Positions 52,876 through 61,930 are shown, numbered from the stretch's first letter. The stretch: 64,000 nucleotides of DNA from Vibrio fluminensis (GCF_015278125.1 NZ_JADILO010000036.1:16929-80928), one strand, 5' to 3'. The notes: a model not told the origin generated them from the letters alone. Numbers and translations: made by a program.

Positions 52876-53979
52876 ATGAGTACACGTCAAACTCGATACA
52901 ATAAAGAAATAGACATATTGCATGACATTTCATATCTATTGGGCCGCGCAGAATCTAATGATGAGATGTATAAAATCGCAGTGGAACATGCAATTTTAAA
53001 CCTGACAATCGATCGATTAGCCATCTTTTTAATTACTGGAGATAACCAAGTTCAAGGCACCTATGGCACTGATATTGAGGGTAATGTTGTCGATGAACGT
53101 TGGTTTACATCATCCATTGATGAGCATACTTTCGCTTCGGAAATGATTCGTAATCGTACCTTTATCGGCTTTCAGCAACACACCTCTTTATTACATAATT
53201 TCAAGAATGTTGGTATTGGTTGGAACGGGTACGTCACCCTATGGGACGGAAATGAAGCGATTGGCTGGATAGCATGTGATAATTTAATTACCGCAAGTCC
53301 ATTAAAACCTTCTCAAGTGAATATTCTGAAGATGCTTGGCTTTATCATTTCTCAAAACATTGTACGAAGAAAGTATCAAGATCAGTTAATTATCGCAAAT
53401 AAAGAACTAGAATCAAAAAACAAAGAGCTAGAATATTTAACATCTAAACTTGAGCAGCTTGTCTTTATTGACCCGTTAACGATGATCGCTAACAGACGAG
53501 CGTTACAACGATATTTAGATGATACTTTTACTAACCCGAGAAACAACTACTCATCTTTGTCAATTCTCATGTTGGATATCGATAATTTCAAATCAATTAA
53601 CGATAAGTATGGCCACTTAGAAGGTGACCAATGTTTAATCGCTATCGCCAAACGACTGACAACGATTGTGCAAACTCAGGACTTCATTCTCGCTCGTTAT
53701 GGTGGTGAAGAGTTTATTTTCGCTTTTGTAGGATTAAATGAAGCGCAGTTAAAAATGATCGCAAAAGAGATCCTTTCAGCAGTGCGAGAACTAAAGATCT
53801 CTAATCCAAACAGTCAGAATATTCACTCTCTAACCTTGAGTATTGGCGCAGTGCACGCGCCAATACTACAAGACATTAGCTACATAGAGCTGATCCAAGC
53901 TGCCGATACTGCACTTTATGAGGCTAAAAGCAGTGGAAAAGACCAACTGATTTTTGCCCAACCAATTCCTAACTATTAA
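52876..53979 (+). CDS. GAF-GGDEF diguanylate cyclase
   Basis: A 367-residue soluble signalling enzyme. A GAF-like sensor domain (about 1-175) is followed by a coiled-coil linker (NKELESKNKELEYLTSKLEQ, about 177-196) and a GGDEF domain (about 200-365). The active site reads GGEEF at residues 276-280, and the Mg/GTP side has LDIDNFKSINDKYGH. The inhibitory I-site RxxD, expected five residues before GGEEF, is not there (QTQD instead), so product inhibition at that site is unlikely. It has no membrane helix. It is divergent from the ectoine operon and ends at a hairpin. Confidence 0.92.
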   Translation: MSTRQTRYNKEIDILHDISYLLGRAESNDEMYKIAVEHAILNLTIDRLAIFLITGDNQVQGTYGTDIEGNVVDERWFTSSIDEHTFASEMIRNRTFIGFQQHTSLLHNFKNVGIGWNGYVTLWDGNEAIGWIACDNLITASPLKPSQVNILKMLGFIISQNIVRRKYQDQLIIANKELESKNKELEYLTSKLEQLVFIDPLTMIANRRALQRYLDDTFTNPRNNYSSLSILMLDIDNFKSINDKYGHLEGDQCLIAIAKRLTTIVQTQDFILARYGGEEFIFAFVGLNEAQLKMIAKEILSAVRELKISNPNSQNIHSLTLSIGAVHAPILQDISYIELIQAADTALYEAKSSGKDQLIFAQPIPNY

Positions 53980-53993
53980 TTCTTGGTTTAAAT

Positions 53994-54029
53994 GACTTCC
54001 CCTACTAGTCTAAGACTGTCGGGGAAGTC
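53994..54029. terminator. Terminator between the GGDEF gene and brnQ
   Basis: A perfect 9-bp stem GACTTCCCC/GGGGAAGTC with an 18-nt loop that itself holds AGTC/GACT. It lies between the two convergent genes. Confidence 0.75.
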
Positions 54030-54053
54030 CCAAGTGCTTACAATGCCAACGAC

Positions 54054-55379
54054 TTAACTGTTTGTCTTAACGACTAAGTCTAACTCAGTAGCTGGCTCAT
54101 CATTTTTACGCGACAATATCCACTTCGACGCTGCGATAACGGCAGCTACCGGCATAAACCAACTAGCATGAGCATTAAATAGTGGCAAATATTGGTTTAA
54201 TAGTGATGCCATCGATTCAGGTAGCATCTCTAGAATACTTAACGCATCAATAGAACCCAACAGCAAACTGATTGCCACTACCGCAACATACGCAAACCAA
54301 TTCGCTCGATCCGTCGGGATGACCAGTGCCGTTAAAACCAGCGCGATAGCGACTGGGCACAAAATCAGGATCGCTGGCAAACTCACTGTAAGGATCTGGT
54401 TCAAACCAAAATTTGCAATCACGCCAGTAAGCACCACGACGATAACCGCCGTCAGAGAAAACGGTGAATTGAAGGTTTGCTGATAATATTCAGCACATGC
54501 GTTGGTCAGACCCACTGTCGTGGTTAGACACGCCATGATGATGATGCCCGCAAGTAATATTAAGCCAAACGTACCAAATACTTCTGCCGCGTAACGAGTT
54601 AGAAGCTCACCACCATTATTCACACCCTCTGCAATGCTTGCCGACGTAGCACCAACGTAAGCCATTGCAAGGTAGCAACCTGACATCAATAGTGCGTAAA
54701 CCAAGCTTACTTTTAACGTCACTTTAAAAATCGATTTTGAAGTCACATGACCTTTGTCAGTGATCGCTTTGATGATCACCCAACCAAAACCAACCGCAGC
54801 GATCGCATCCATGGTCATATAGCCTTGAATTAAGCCACTGGTTAATGCTTGTTGCTGATAATCCATTGTCGGCGTACTCAGCTCCCCTAAAGGCATCACT
54901 AAGGCCGCTAGAGCCAGCGCCGCCAGCATTAATACCAACATTGGTGTCATAAATTTGCCGATGTAATCAACCAGTTTACCTCGCTGCAAAGCCAATACCA
55001 GTGTCAAACCAACAAAGATAAATGAAAACAGCGCAAGATGGTCACCAGAAACAAATGGTTTGATACCCATTTCGTAGGCAACGGTTACCGCTCTTGGCAT
55101 CGCAAAGGCAGGGCCCACAGCTGTAAACAGCAGCACCCAGAAACCGGTCGCAATCGGCTTAGGTAGTGCTTGAGTTAGCTGCGCGCTATCACTCAAGCGG
55201 CCAAATACAATTAAGGTAAGCGCGGGTAATCCCACCGCAGTGATCAGAAAACCAGCCATCGCCGGTAAATATTGCGTACCAGCTTCTAGTCCTAAGAAAG
55301 GTGGAAAAATGATGTTCCCCGCGCCAAGAAACATGGCAAATGTCATCAAACCTATCGCTAACGAACTTTGATTTTTCAA
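54054..55379 (-). CDS. brnQ: Branched-chain amino acid:cation symporter BrnQ
   Basis: A 441-residue membrane carrier of the LIVCS family importing leucine, isoleucine and valine with Na+ or H+. It has about 12 helices. The signature GLMTFAMFLGAGNIIFPPFL lies at residues 10-29, and GYMTMDAIAAVGFGWVII at about 186-203. The start codon appears to be TTG at 55379, with GAGG 8 nt upstream; no in-frame ATG nearby preserves the N-terminus. Its leader contains hairpins at 55396-55415 and 55480-55498. Confidence 0.92.
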   Translation of the reverse strand: MKNQSSLAIGLMTFAMFLGAGNIIFPPFLGLEAGTQYLPAMAGFLITAVGLPALTLIVFGRLSDSAQLTQALPKPIATGFWVLLFTAVGPAFAMPRAVTVAYEMGIKPFVSGDHLALFSFIFVGLTLVLALQRGKLVDYIGKFMTPMLVLMLAALALAALVMPLGELSTPTMDYQQQALTSGLIQGYMTMDAIAAVGFGWVIIKAITDKGHVTSKSIFKVTLKVSLVYALLMSGCYLAMAYVGATSASIAEGVNNGGELLTRYAAEVFGTFGLILLAGIIIMACLTTTVGLTNACAEYYQQTFNSPFSLTAVIVVVLTGVIANFGLNQILTVSLPAILILCPVAIALVLTALVIPTDRANWFAYVAVVAISLLLGSIDALSILEMLPESMASLLNQYLPLFNAHASWFMPVAAVIAASKWILSRKNDEPATELDLVVKTNS

Positions 55380-55395
55380 TGTACAGTCCTCGTAC

Positions 55396-55415
55396 GATTA
55401 GACATTACTCTAATC
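55396..55415. promoter_or_regulatory. Hairpin in the brnQ leader
   Basis: A perfect 7-bp stem GATTAGA/TCTAATC with a 6-nt loop sits 17 nt upstream of the brnQ start. On the plus strand it is followed by TTTTTTG, so it looks like a terminator for antisense transcription leaving brnQ. On the minus strand it is a leader stem near the ribosome site. Confidence 0.5.
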
Positions 55416-55429
55416 TTTTTTGTAATGGA

Positions 55430-55498
55430 CCGTCAGCTGGCTGGGGGGAAAATAAGGGTATTAACGATGTGGAATCTCTCCGTCAGCCTGGCTGACGG
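55430..55498. promoter_or_regulatory. Two related palindromic motifs upstream of brnQ
   Basis: CCGTCAGCTGGCTGG at 55430-55444 and the near-perfect palindrome CCGTCAGCCTGGCTGACGG at 55480-55498 share a core. Their starts are 50 bp apart, and a weaker GCCAGCC follows at about 55508. The paired layout suggests an operator for brnQ rather than chance. The regulator is unknown. Confidence 0.45.
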
Positions 55499-55763
55499 GA
55501 AATTGCCGCCAGCCTAGTTAATAATGACTAGAATGACGACTGAAACAGTTGATGTTAGACGTGACAATGCACAACGCGTTGCTCGGCGAAAAGCGGCAGT
55601 GTGATGTGCTAATAGTGAAGGCATGGATATGTCCTAGTGATATATTACGTCTACGGGACCAATATAGAGCCAATAACTTACAAAGTAAACCACTTACAGA
55701 CAGAAAAGTTACATTTTCTTTTTATGCCAGTTTTACTCTCTAAAATTACACCAGCAAAAAGAA

Positions 55764-55789
55764 AAGCCCTTTCCATACGGAAAGGGCTT
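55764..55789 (-). terminator. Rho-independent terminator of ackA
   Basis: A perfect 11-bp stem AAGCCCTTTCC/GGAAAGGGCTT with loop of four is followed on the minus strand by TTCTTTTTGC. It lies 30 nt after the ackA stop. Between it and brnQ (55499-55763) I see no credible gene. Confidence 0.9.
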
Positions 55790-55818
55790 CGACTTATTTC
55801 CCAAAAATGAGTAGATTT

Positions 55819-57012
55819 TTATAGCAGTTCTACTGACTGCTGAGCGATAACGAACTCTTCGTTAGTCGGAATAACTACAGCAATGGCATTTAACATGTCA
55901 GATTTTGCAATTACACCTGCGTTACCAAAGCGAGCGTCTTCGTTGCCCTTTTCATCTTCAACGAAACCTAGCAGCTTAAGGTTGTTCAAGATTTCGCGAC
56001 GAATTGGTAGAGAGTTCTCACCGATACCACCAGTAAAGATCACAGCGTCAAGCTTGCTTAGTGGAATCAAGTAAGAACCGATGTATTTCGCTACACGGTA
56101 AGTGAACACTTCAAATGCTAGTTTCGCACCTTCGTGACCACTTTCCATCGCATCTAGTACACCACGTGCATCTGAAGTTAGACCAGACACACCTAGGAAG
56201 CCTGATTTCTTGTTCAGTGCTTCAAATACTTGCTCTTGGCTCCAGCCTTTCTTCAATAGGAACTCGATGATACCTGGGTCAAGGTCACCACAACGTGTGC
56301 CCATCATTAGACCAGATAGCGGAGTAAAGCCCATTGAAGTGTCTACTGACTCACCGTTTTCGATTGCACATACAGATGCACCGTTACCTAGGTGAACAGA
56401 GATGAAGCTTGCTTCTTCCACTGGTTTACCAACCATCTTCGCAGCTTCACGGCTAACATAGTAGTGGCTAGTTCCGTGGAAACCGTAACGGCGAATGCCG
56501 TAATCAGTGTAAAGCTCGTTAGAGATAGCGCCAGTGAACGCTTTCTTAGGCATAGTTTGGTGGAATGCTGTGTCGAAAACAGCAAACTGTGGCAAGCTTG
56601 GGAAAGCTACCATAGCTGCTTGAATACCTTTCGCGCCTGCAGGGTTGTGGAGCGGAGCCAGGTCTGAAAGGTTTTCGATTTCCGCCAGTACTTTCTCGTC
56701 GATACGAACAGTAGAAGTAAACTTCTCGCCGCCGTGAACGATACGGTGACCCACAGCAACCAAATCTTTTGTGAATCCAAGAGATTCAATTAGGTCCACA
56801 ATGCGGTTAATCGCATGTTGGTGATGATTGTCGGCAGCAGTGATCGCCTCTTCGGTTTTCTCACCATTGTATTTCCAACTAATGACGGCTTCCGGTAATC
56901 CAAAGCACTCACCTAAACCGCTAACAATCGCGTCGCCAGTTTGCGAATCGATTACTGCAAATTTTAGTGAAGAACTGCCTGAGTTAATCACCAATACAAA
57001 CGAATTAGACAT
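55819..57012 (-). CDS. ackA: Acetate kinase
   Basis: A 397-residue enzyme interconverting acetate plus ATP with acetyl phosphate. The N-terminal phosphate motif is VLVINSGSSSLKFAVID. It also has RRYGFHGTSHYYVS (about 173-186), VHLGNGASVCAIENG, STMGFTPLSGLMMGTRCGD-like text (here DTSMGFTPLSGLMMGTRC) and FTGGIGENS. The frame is open seven codons upstream (57033), but MSNSFVLVIN at 57012 is the conserved start. There is no pta gene next to it and a strong terminator follows, so it is a monocistronic copy. Confidence 0.95.
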   Translation of the reverse strand: MSNSFVLVINSGSSSLKFAVIDSQTGDAIVSGLGECFGLPEAVISWKYNGEKTEEAITAADNHHQHAINRIVDLIESLGFTKDLVAVGHRIVHGGEKFTSTVRIDEKVLAEIENLSDLAPLHNPAGAKGIQAAMVAFPSLPQFAVFDTAFHQTMPKKAFTGAISNELYTDYGIRRYGFHGTSHYYVSREAAKMVGKPVEEASFISVHLGNGASVCAIENGESVDTSMGFTPLSGLMMGTRCGDLDPGIIEFLLKKGWSQEQVFEALNKKSGFLGVSGLTSDARGVLDAMESGHEGAKLAFEVFTYRVAKYIGSYLIPLSKLDAVIFTGGIGENSLPIRREILNNLKLLGFVEDEKGNEDARFGNAGVIAKSDMLNAIAVVIPTNEEFVIAQQSVELL

Positions 57013-57479
57013 GTGGTACGTATCCTGTTTCATACTTATTATCGAAGCTTTCGCTCCATTGTGTATTGAGTTTAATTATTCAAATTTTTTTTGAATCTTT
57101 CAACTTTGTTTTAATTTTTAGACCAATAGAAACGTTTGTTTGTTGATCTAAAGCAATATTCGATTTTTTTCGCGGACGGAATTTAATCAAAATGGTAGCT
57201 CTATCAAGATAATGAAGATTAGTTTGCTAGTTTTACATTCTATAGTTGCTATCGCCAAATCCCTTATGAAACCTAGCTTGTAGCAATTTTGCTAACTGAA
57301 ACTTCAAAATCTGTGGCGTTATATATCCTAATTTGTTGCAAAAATCCGGCTTTTTCGTGCTAGATTCTAAAAAAATTTTAGTCCATACGAACTGGCTTGT
57401 CTGTCACAACCTCTTCTTCATAGGCAAATTGGGCTCTAGAAGTTAGAATATAGGCAAGTTTTACATCGAGATTGAGCTA
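57013..57479. promoter_or_regulatory. Divergent promoter region between ackA and cueR-like gene
   Basis: About 470 bp, AT-rich, with no credible gene. It carries the ackA promoter (minus) and that of the MerR-type gene (plus). I see no clear CueR-type dyad or FNR site. Confidence 0.4.
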
Positions 57480-57866
57480 ATGAACATTGGTGAAGTTGCC
57501 ACGCTAACGGGGCTGTCAAGTAAGTCTATTCGTCTGTATGAAGACAAAGGAATCATCACCCCACCCCACCGCAGTGAATCGGGCTACCGAGAATATTCCG
57601 CACAACATCTGCAAGAACTCAACCTCGTTTCGCGTGCAAAAAATGCGGGATTCTCTTTGATAGAGTGCAAAGAATTTGTCCAACTCGCGAGAAACCCTGA
57701 ACGTAAGAGCAGTGAAGTAAAAGCCAAAGCACAAGAAAAACTGCAAGAAGTTGAACTCAAAATCCGTCAACTCAAAGAGATAGAACATCAATTGCAGCAG
57801 TGGATTGCTGCCTGCCCAGGGGATTCAAGTAGTTGCTGTCCGATCATTGAAGATCTAACAAAGTAA
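57480..57866 (+). CDS. cueR: CueR-like MerR-family copper-responsive regulator
   Basis: A 128-residue activator. The MerR winged helix is at residues 1-70 (MNIGEVATLTGLSSKSIRLY). The dimerisation helix follows, with a C-terminal metal loop ACPGDSSSCCPII. The two loop cysteines match the Cu(I)-binding C112 and C120 of E. coli CueR. The targets copA and cueO are not adjacent, so regulation is in trans. HmrR is the alternative name for the same type. Confidence 0.88.
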   Translation: MNIGEVATLTGLSSKSIRLYEDKGIITPPHRSESGYREYSAQHLQELNLVSRAKNAGFSLIECKEFVQLARNPERKSSEVKAKAQEKLQEVELKIRQLKEIEHQLQQWIAACPGDSSSCCPIIEDLTK

Positions 57867-57880
57867 CCCCCTTTCGTACA

Positions 57881-57905
57881 AAAGCCTCTCCACAGGAAAG
57901 GCTTT
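57881..57905. terminator. Terminator between cueR and the vctC-like gene
   Basis: A 7-bp stem AAAGCCT/AGGCTTT extended by TCC/GGA inside lies between the convergent stop codons. It should act in both directions. Confidence 0.75.
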
Positions 57906-57926
57906 CTGTAGGCGAATAACCAGCCG

Positions 57927-58682
57927 CTAGTAGTAGGTACACATACGTTTGCCATCCATCTCAATGATGTTGAATGGCGTCTCGTAGATGCTCTCAAGAA
58001 CATCGGCTTGGATAACGGCTTCGACATCACCCTGAGCGACTACCTGCCCTTTCTTAAGCGCGATAATCTTATCTGAGTAACAAGCAGCAAAGTTGATATC
58101 ATGAATCACCACCACCACCGCTTTGTTCATCTCACGAGCCAGTCGACCCACATTACGCATAATTTGCAATGAGTGTTTAATATCAAGGTTGTTAAGTGGT
58201 TCATCTAAGAACACGTAGTCTGTGTCTTGCGCAATTACCATGGCAATGAAGGCAAGTTGACGCTGACCGCCACTTAATTCATCCAGATACTTATGTTGAA
58301 TGGCAACCAAATCTAGGTACTCAATCGCTTGGTTGATGATCGTCTGATCTTCTACGGTAAGTTTACCTTGGCTATAAGGAAAACGACCAAAAGCGATCAT
58401 CTCACGCACAGTAAAGCGCATCGTAATCGAGTTCGCTTGACGCAGCACAGCAAGGCGCTTCGCTAACTCTTTGGTATCCCACTCAGCAATCTCTTTGCAA
58501 TCAATAAAGACTTGGCCTTCATCTTTACTCACTAAGCGACTCGCCATGGAAAGCAACGTACTTTTACCGGCACCATTAGGTCCAATGATCGAGGTAACTT
58601 TGCCTTTCTCAAACTCTGCACTAGCTTGTTTTACTACTGCATTTTGACCGAAAAGTTTGGTTAGTTTTTCTAATTTAATCAT
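57927..58682 (-). CDS. vctC: Siderophore ABC transporter ATP-binding protein (VctC/FecE-type)
   Basis: A 251-residue ABC ATPase. It has Walker A GPNGAGKST (about 34-42), the signature LSGGQRQLAFIAM (about 135-147), Walker B DYVFLDEPLNNLD and the His switch VVVIHDINFAA. It energises ferric-siderophore uptake with the two permeases encoded upstream. It is the last of four genes on the minus strand, 8 bp after vctG. The gene symbol is given by operon resemblance to V. cholerae vctPDGC. Confidence 0.85.
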   Translation of the reverse strand: MIKLEKLTKLFGQNAVVKQASAEFEKGKVTSIIGPNGAGKSTLLSMASRLVSKDEGQVFIDCKEIAEWDTKELAKRLAVLRQANSITMRFTVREMIAFGRFPYSQGKLTVEDQTIINQAIEYLDLVAIQHKYLDELSGGQRQLAFIAMVIAQDTDYVFLDEPLNNLDIKHSLQIMRNVGRLAREMNKAVVVVIHDINFAACYSDKIIALKKGQVVAQGDVEAVIQADVLESIYETPFNIIEMDGKRMCTYY

Positions 58683-58689
58683 AGTGAAC

Positions 58690-59640
58690 CTAAACGATTT
58701 TGTTTCTTAGCAGCATTGATAAGAAGTAGATGCCGCCGATAAAGTTAATTACAACACTAAGCGTGGTGGAGAAACCAAACAGATTCTCAACAATCCACTG
58801 CCCTGCCAGTAACGAAGCGACTGAAAGCAATGATACACCAAGTAGTAACACGCGATGTTGGTAGCTACGCAGCATTTCACGCGCCAAGTTAGTTACCAGC
58901 AAACCAAAGAACATAATTGGACCAATCAATGCGGTCGAAATAGCAATCAAGCACGCAGAAAGCACGAGCACTTGCATGGTGACACGCTTTACGTCGATGC
59001 CTAAGCTAGTCGCGTTATCTTTGTCTAACCAGAAAACATCCAGTACGCGGTTCAACCTAAATAGCAATACGCTGATGATGAGAAGCAGCGGCGCACACAT
59101 ATATACCAGTTCAACTTTAATGTTGTTGAAACTTGCAAACATGCTCTCTTGCAACGCAGCAAAATCATTTGGGTCCATCAGCATGGTCAAAAATGAGGAA
59201 ATACTGCCAAACAGTTGACCTAAGATCACACCAAGTAGCAGCAATACCATCAAGTTCTGCTTATTGCTCTTAAAGTAGAATGTAAACAGCAACATAGAGA
59301 AGCCAAGCATCACCGTAACTGACAATGAGAAGTTCAAATAGTCATTCATCACATAACTACTTAAGCCGCCAAACACCGCCACAACCAAAACTTGGGTAAA
59401 CATGTACAGAGCATCAAAGCCCATGATGCTCGGCGTTAAAATGCGGTTGTTAGTGATGGTTTGGAATGCTAACGCAGACTGACCAATCGCAACACCCGCT
59501 AAAATCATCGCTAGCACCTTAGGCACGCGGCGCGATAAAAAGTATTGGTAGTTGTCAGCATTTAACCCTAGACCGATAAACAGCGCTGCAAACACGACAG
59601 CAATCGCACCTAGGATCAGGAGTTTGGTTCTATCCTGCAT
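58690..59640 (-). CDS. vctG: Siderophore ABC transporter permease (VctG/FatC-type, FecCD family)
   Basis: A 316-residue FecCD-family permease with about nine helices. It has the family text GVAIGQSALAFQTITNNRILTPSIMGFD (key residues Gly-Gln and Pro-Ser-Met-Gly, about 48-75) and the coupling region PIMFFGLLVTNLAREML near the C-terminus. The frame is open to 59682. The ATG at 59640 (MQDRTKLLIL) overlaps vctD by 11 bp and has GAGG upstream, so it is chosen. Confidence 0.87.
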   Translation of the reverse strand: MQDRTKLLILGAIAVVFAALFIGLGLNADNYQYFLSRRVPKVLAMILAGVAIGQSALAFQTITNNRILTPSIMGFDALYMFTQVLVVAVFGGLSSYVMNDYLNFSLSVTVMLGFSMLLFTFYFKSNKQNLMVLLLLGVILGQLFGSISSFLTMLMDPNDFAALQESMFASFNNIKVELVYMCAPLLLIISVLLFRLNRVLDVFWLDKDNATSLGIDVKRVTMQVLVLSACLIAISTALIGPIMFFGLLVTNLAREMLRSYQHRVLLLGVSLLSVASLLAGQWIVENLFGFSTTLSVVINFIGGIYFLSMLLRNKIV

Positions 59641-60565
59641 TTTTTTGACCTCGCAGAATAAAGAACACGAACACACTGCCACCTAAAATACTGATGATCA
59701 TGGAAATTGGGATCTCATAAGGGAAAATAATTAAGCGTCCAGCCAAGTCACAGCAGAGCACAATCAAGGCGCCCAGAACGGCGGTCAAAGGAATATTGCG
59801 ACGTAAGTTATCCCCATAGAACTTGCTCACTAGGTTTGGCACGATTAGACCAAGGAAAGGCAGCTGACCCACAATCATCACTACGCTCGCCGCCATAATC
59901 GACACCAACATAACGCCGATCACAATCACTTGCTGATAGTTCAAACCCAAGTTAGTCGCAAAGTCCTTACCTAAGCCCACCGCCGAGATACGCGTAGCAT
60001 ATAGATAACTGAAAATCGCAATCGGAATCGCAATATAAAGTAGCTCATAATCACCTTGCAGCAGGTTCGCAAAGTTCGCCACTGTCCAACCAGAAAGGTT
60101 CTGTAGTGCATCGTATTTATAAGCAATGAAGGTTGCCAGTGAGTCAACCACGTTACCAAAAATGATGCCGATCAGCGGGACAAAAATAGCATTCTTGAAT
60201 TGAATACGATTGATAAACTGGACAAACAGCAAAGTACCAAGAATAGAAATTAAAAAGATTAGCCAGATTTGCTGAGAACCAAACAGCACCAAGCTCAAAA
60301 TATAACCAAGCATGGCACACTCTATAGTGCCTGACGTAGAAGGCGCAGCAAAACGGTTTTGGCTGATTTGCTGCATGATAAGACCAGCAATACTCAAACC
60401 TGCGCCGGCAAGAATCACCGCAACAAGACGTGGAATACGACTGGTAAACAATAGATGCCAACTATTCGCATCCCCTGCGAGCAGCGCCATAGGGCCTAAA
60501 TCGCTCACACCAACAAACAAAGAACCGATACTGAGTAAAAACAGTATTGGAAGTAACTTTTTCAA
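59630..60565 (-). CDS. vctD: Siderophore ABC transporter permease (VctD/FatD-type, FecCD family)
   Basis: A 311-residue FecCD-family permease. It has AGAGLSIAGLIMQQISQNRF and PSTSGTIECAMLG in the N-terminal half, and the coupling segment LPFLGLIVPNLVSKFYGDN at about 232-250. The start appears to be TTG at 60565 with GAGG 7 nt upstream; the nearby ATG (out of frame) stops at once. It pairs with vctG in the membrane. A hairpin separates it from the binding-protein gene. Confidence 0.87.
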   Translation of the reverse strand: MKKLLPILFLLSIGSLFVGVSDLGPMALLAGDANSWHLLFTSRIPRLVAVILAGAGLSIAGLIMQQISQNRFAAPSTSGTIECAMLGYILSLVLFGSQQIWLIFLISILGTLLFVQFINRIQFKNAIFVPLIGIIFGNVVDSLATFIAYKYDALQNLSGWTVANFANLLQGDYELLYIAIPIAIFSYLYATRISAVGLGKDFATNLGLNYQQVIVIGVMLVSIMAASVVMIVGQLPFLGLIVPNLVSKFYGDNLRRNIPLTAVLGALIVLCCDLAGRLIIFPYEIPISMIISILGGSVFVFFILRGQKNAG

Positions 60566-60587
60566 AACATGCCTCTAACGTCAAAAA

Positions 60588-60613
60588 GCCCAAACAACTT
60601 TCGTTGCTTGGGC
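60588..60613 (-). terminator. Attenuator-like terminator between vctP and vctD
   Basis: An 11-bp stem with one mismatch (GCCCAAACAAC with GTTGCTTGGGC) and a 4-nt loop is followed on the minus strand by TTTTTGACG. It should stop part of the transcripts after vctP, giving more binding protein than permease. Confidence 0.8.
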
Positions 60614-60633
60614 AAACACTTCAAATTTTAGTT

Positions 60634-61539
60634 TTATTGCGCCATTGATGATTTAACATCGTTAATCATCTGTTCGGTCGCTTGAATGCCCGAGATAGCC
60701 AAGTACCAAGCGCTAATGTCTAGATAAGCCATTTGCTTGTTTTGGTACGCTTTAGTCGCTTTTACTAGATCATTTTCAAAATCGCGTTTAACTGTGCTGC
60801 TGCCCTTGTTGGTCAACTGATCTTTATCAACAATTAACAATGTTGAAGGGTTAGTTTCGCGGATGAACTCGTAAGACACCAAGTCACCGTGAGTTTTCGC
60901 TTTAACGTTTCGCGCGGTTTGTTGGAATCCAAAATCTTGGTAAATCGCTGAAAAACGCGAGTCAGCACCAAATGCAGTGATATTGCCGCCAGAACTCATT
61001 ACCGTTAGTGCATCTACTTTATTCGTTTGGTTGTAGTCACTAATTGCTTTAAATTCTTTATCAAGCTGAGCGATCTTCTGCTCAACAAATTCTTGCTTCT
61101 CAAATACCTGACCAAGATTGCGCCATTGCTGTTGGGTACTCTTCCAGTAACCTTCTTGTGCATCAGCGGCAAAAACAATCGTCGGTGCAATTTTTGATAG
61201 TTCATCAAACTGCTTCGCCGCACGCGAACCGACAATGATCAAATCAGGTTTTTGCATATAAATCGTTTCAAAGTTTGGCTCAGACAGGCTACCTGCCGAA
61301 ACAAACTTGTAATCACGGTATTGCGCTAGGTAATCAGGAAACATGCTTACCGTTGAAATCGCCACAGGCTCAACACCTAAAGTGACTGCTGCATCCAGTG
61401 CACCAACACCAATTACAACCACTCGCTCAGGATTCGTTTCTACCTTTGTCGTTCCCTTTTGATGCTCAATTTCAATCATCTCTGCGTTTGCAGAAAGTGC
61501 AACTAAGCCTGTCATCAACGCTAAAACTGATGCTTTCAT
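60634..61539 (-). CDS. vctP: Ferric-siderophore periplasmic binding protein (VctP/FatB-type)
   Basis: A 301-residue helical-backbone binding protein. A signal peptide ends at SANA, with no lipobox. The core has NPERVVVIGVGALDAAVTLG, PDLIIVGSRAAKQFDELSKI, and a C-terminal lobe ending in SGIQATEQMI. It delivers a ferric catechol-type siderophore to VctDG (substrate inferred from resemblance to VctP/CeuE/FatB). The frame is open four codons upstream. The ATG at 61539 follows GGAG at good spacing. Confidence 0.87.
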   Translation of the reverse strand: MKASVLALMTGLVALSANAEMIEIEHQKGTTKVETNPERVVVIGVGALDAAVTLGVEPVAISTVSMFPDYLAQYRDYKFVSAGSLSEPNFETIYMQKPDLIIVGSRAAKQFDELSKIAPTIVFAADAQEGYWKSTQQQWRNLGQVFEKQEFVEQKIAQLDKEFKAISDYNQTNKVDALTVMSSGGNITAFGADSRFSAIYQDFGFQQTARNVKAKTHGDLVSYEFIRETNPSTLLIVDKDQLTNKGSSTVKRDFENDLVKATKAYQNKQMAYLDISAWYLAISGIQATEQMINDVKSSMAQ

Positions 61540-61557
61540 ACCTAACTCCATAATTAC

Positions 61558-61580
61558 TAATGCAATGCATTATCATTTAG
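61558..61580 (-). promoter_or_regulatory. Candidate Fur-binding site upstream of vctP
   Basis: On the minus strand the sequence reads AAATGATAATGCATTGCATT, about 20-40 nt before the vctP start. The TGATAAT half matches the Fur consensus; the other half is poor. Fur control is expected for siderophore uptake. Confidence 0.5.
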
Positions 61581-61678
61581 ATTTAAACCGAAGTCATCTT
61601 GGATTTACGTTTTTTACATTCGTAAACAAAGATTGAGAGGTGTTAAAGAGAATTGGAGGGATAGAACGCTGCGCTACG

Positions 61679-61920
61679 GATGCGGGAACGCTCCCGCTAA
61701 AGCGCAAGCTTACGGAATCGCGAGGGGGCTCGCGATAACGATCAAATGAACTGATTCACTAACGGGTAATCGTGTCTGTCCCTTTAAAGGAGAATGCGGT
61801 GCTTCTGGATGCGGGAACGCTCGCGCCAAAGCGCAAGCTCACGAAATCGCGAGGGTGCTCGCGATGGTGCTCAAACGAACTGATTCACTACTGGGTAATC
61901 GCGTCTGTCCCTTTAAGGGG
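61679..61920 (+). repeat. Two tandem copies of a ~128-bp palindromic repeat (left side)
   Basis: The units begin at 61679 and 61808 with GATGCGGGAACGCTC and run about 129 bp and 113 bp. Each has a GCGGGA-type hairpin, an AAGCGCAAGCT segment, the stem ATCGCGAG/CTCGCGAT with a variable 4-nt loop (GGGG or GGTG), then a conserved tail GAACTGATTCACTA and GTCTGTCCCTTT. No ORF fits. The same family recurs at 63492-63838. Confidence 0.85.
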
Positions 61921-61930
61921 GAAATTAAAT

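Noticed and set aside
55549..55743. 64-codon plus-strand ORF between brnQ and ackA
   Set aside because: It has no recognisable features, no convincing ribosome site and lies in AT-rich leader sequence; probably chance.
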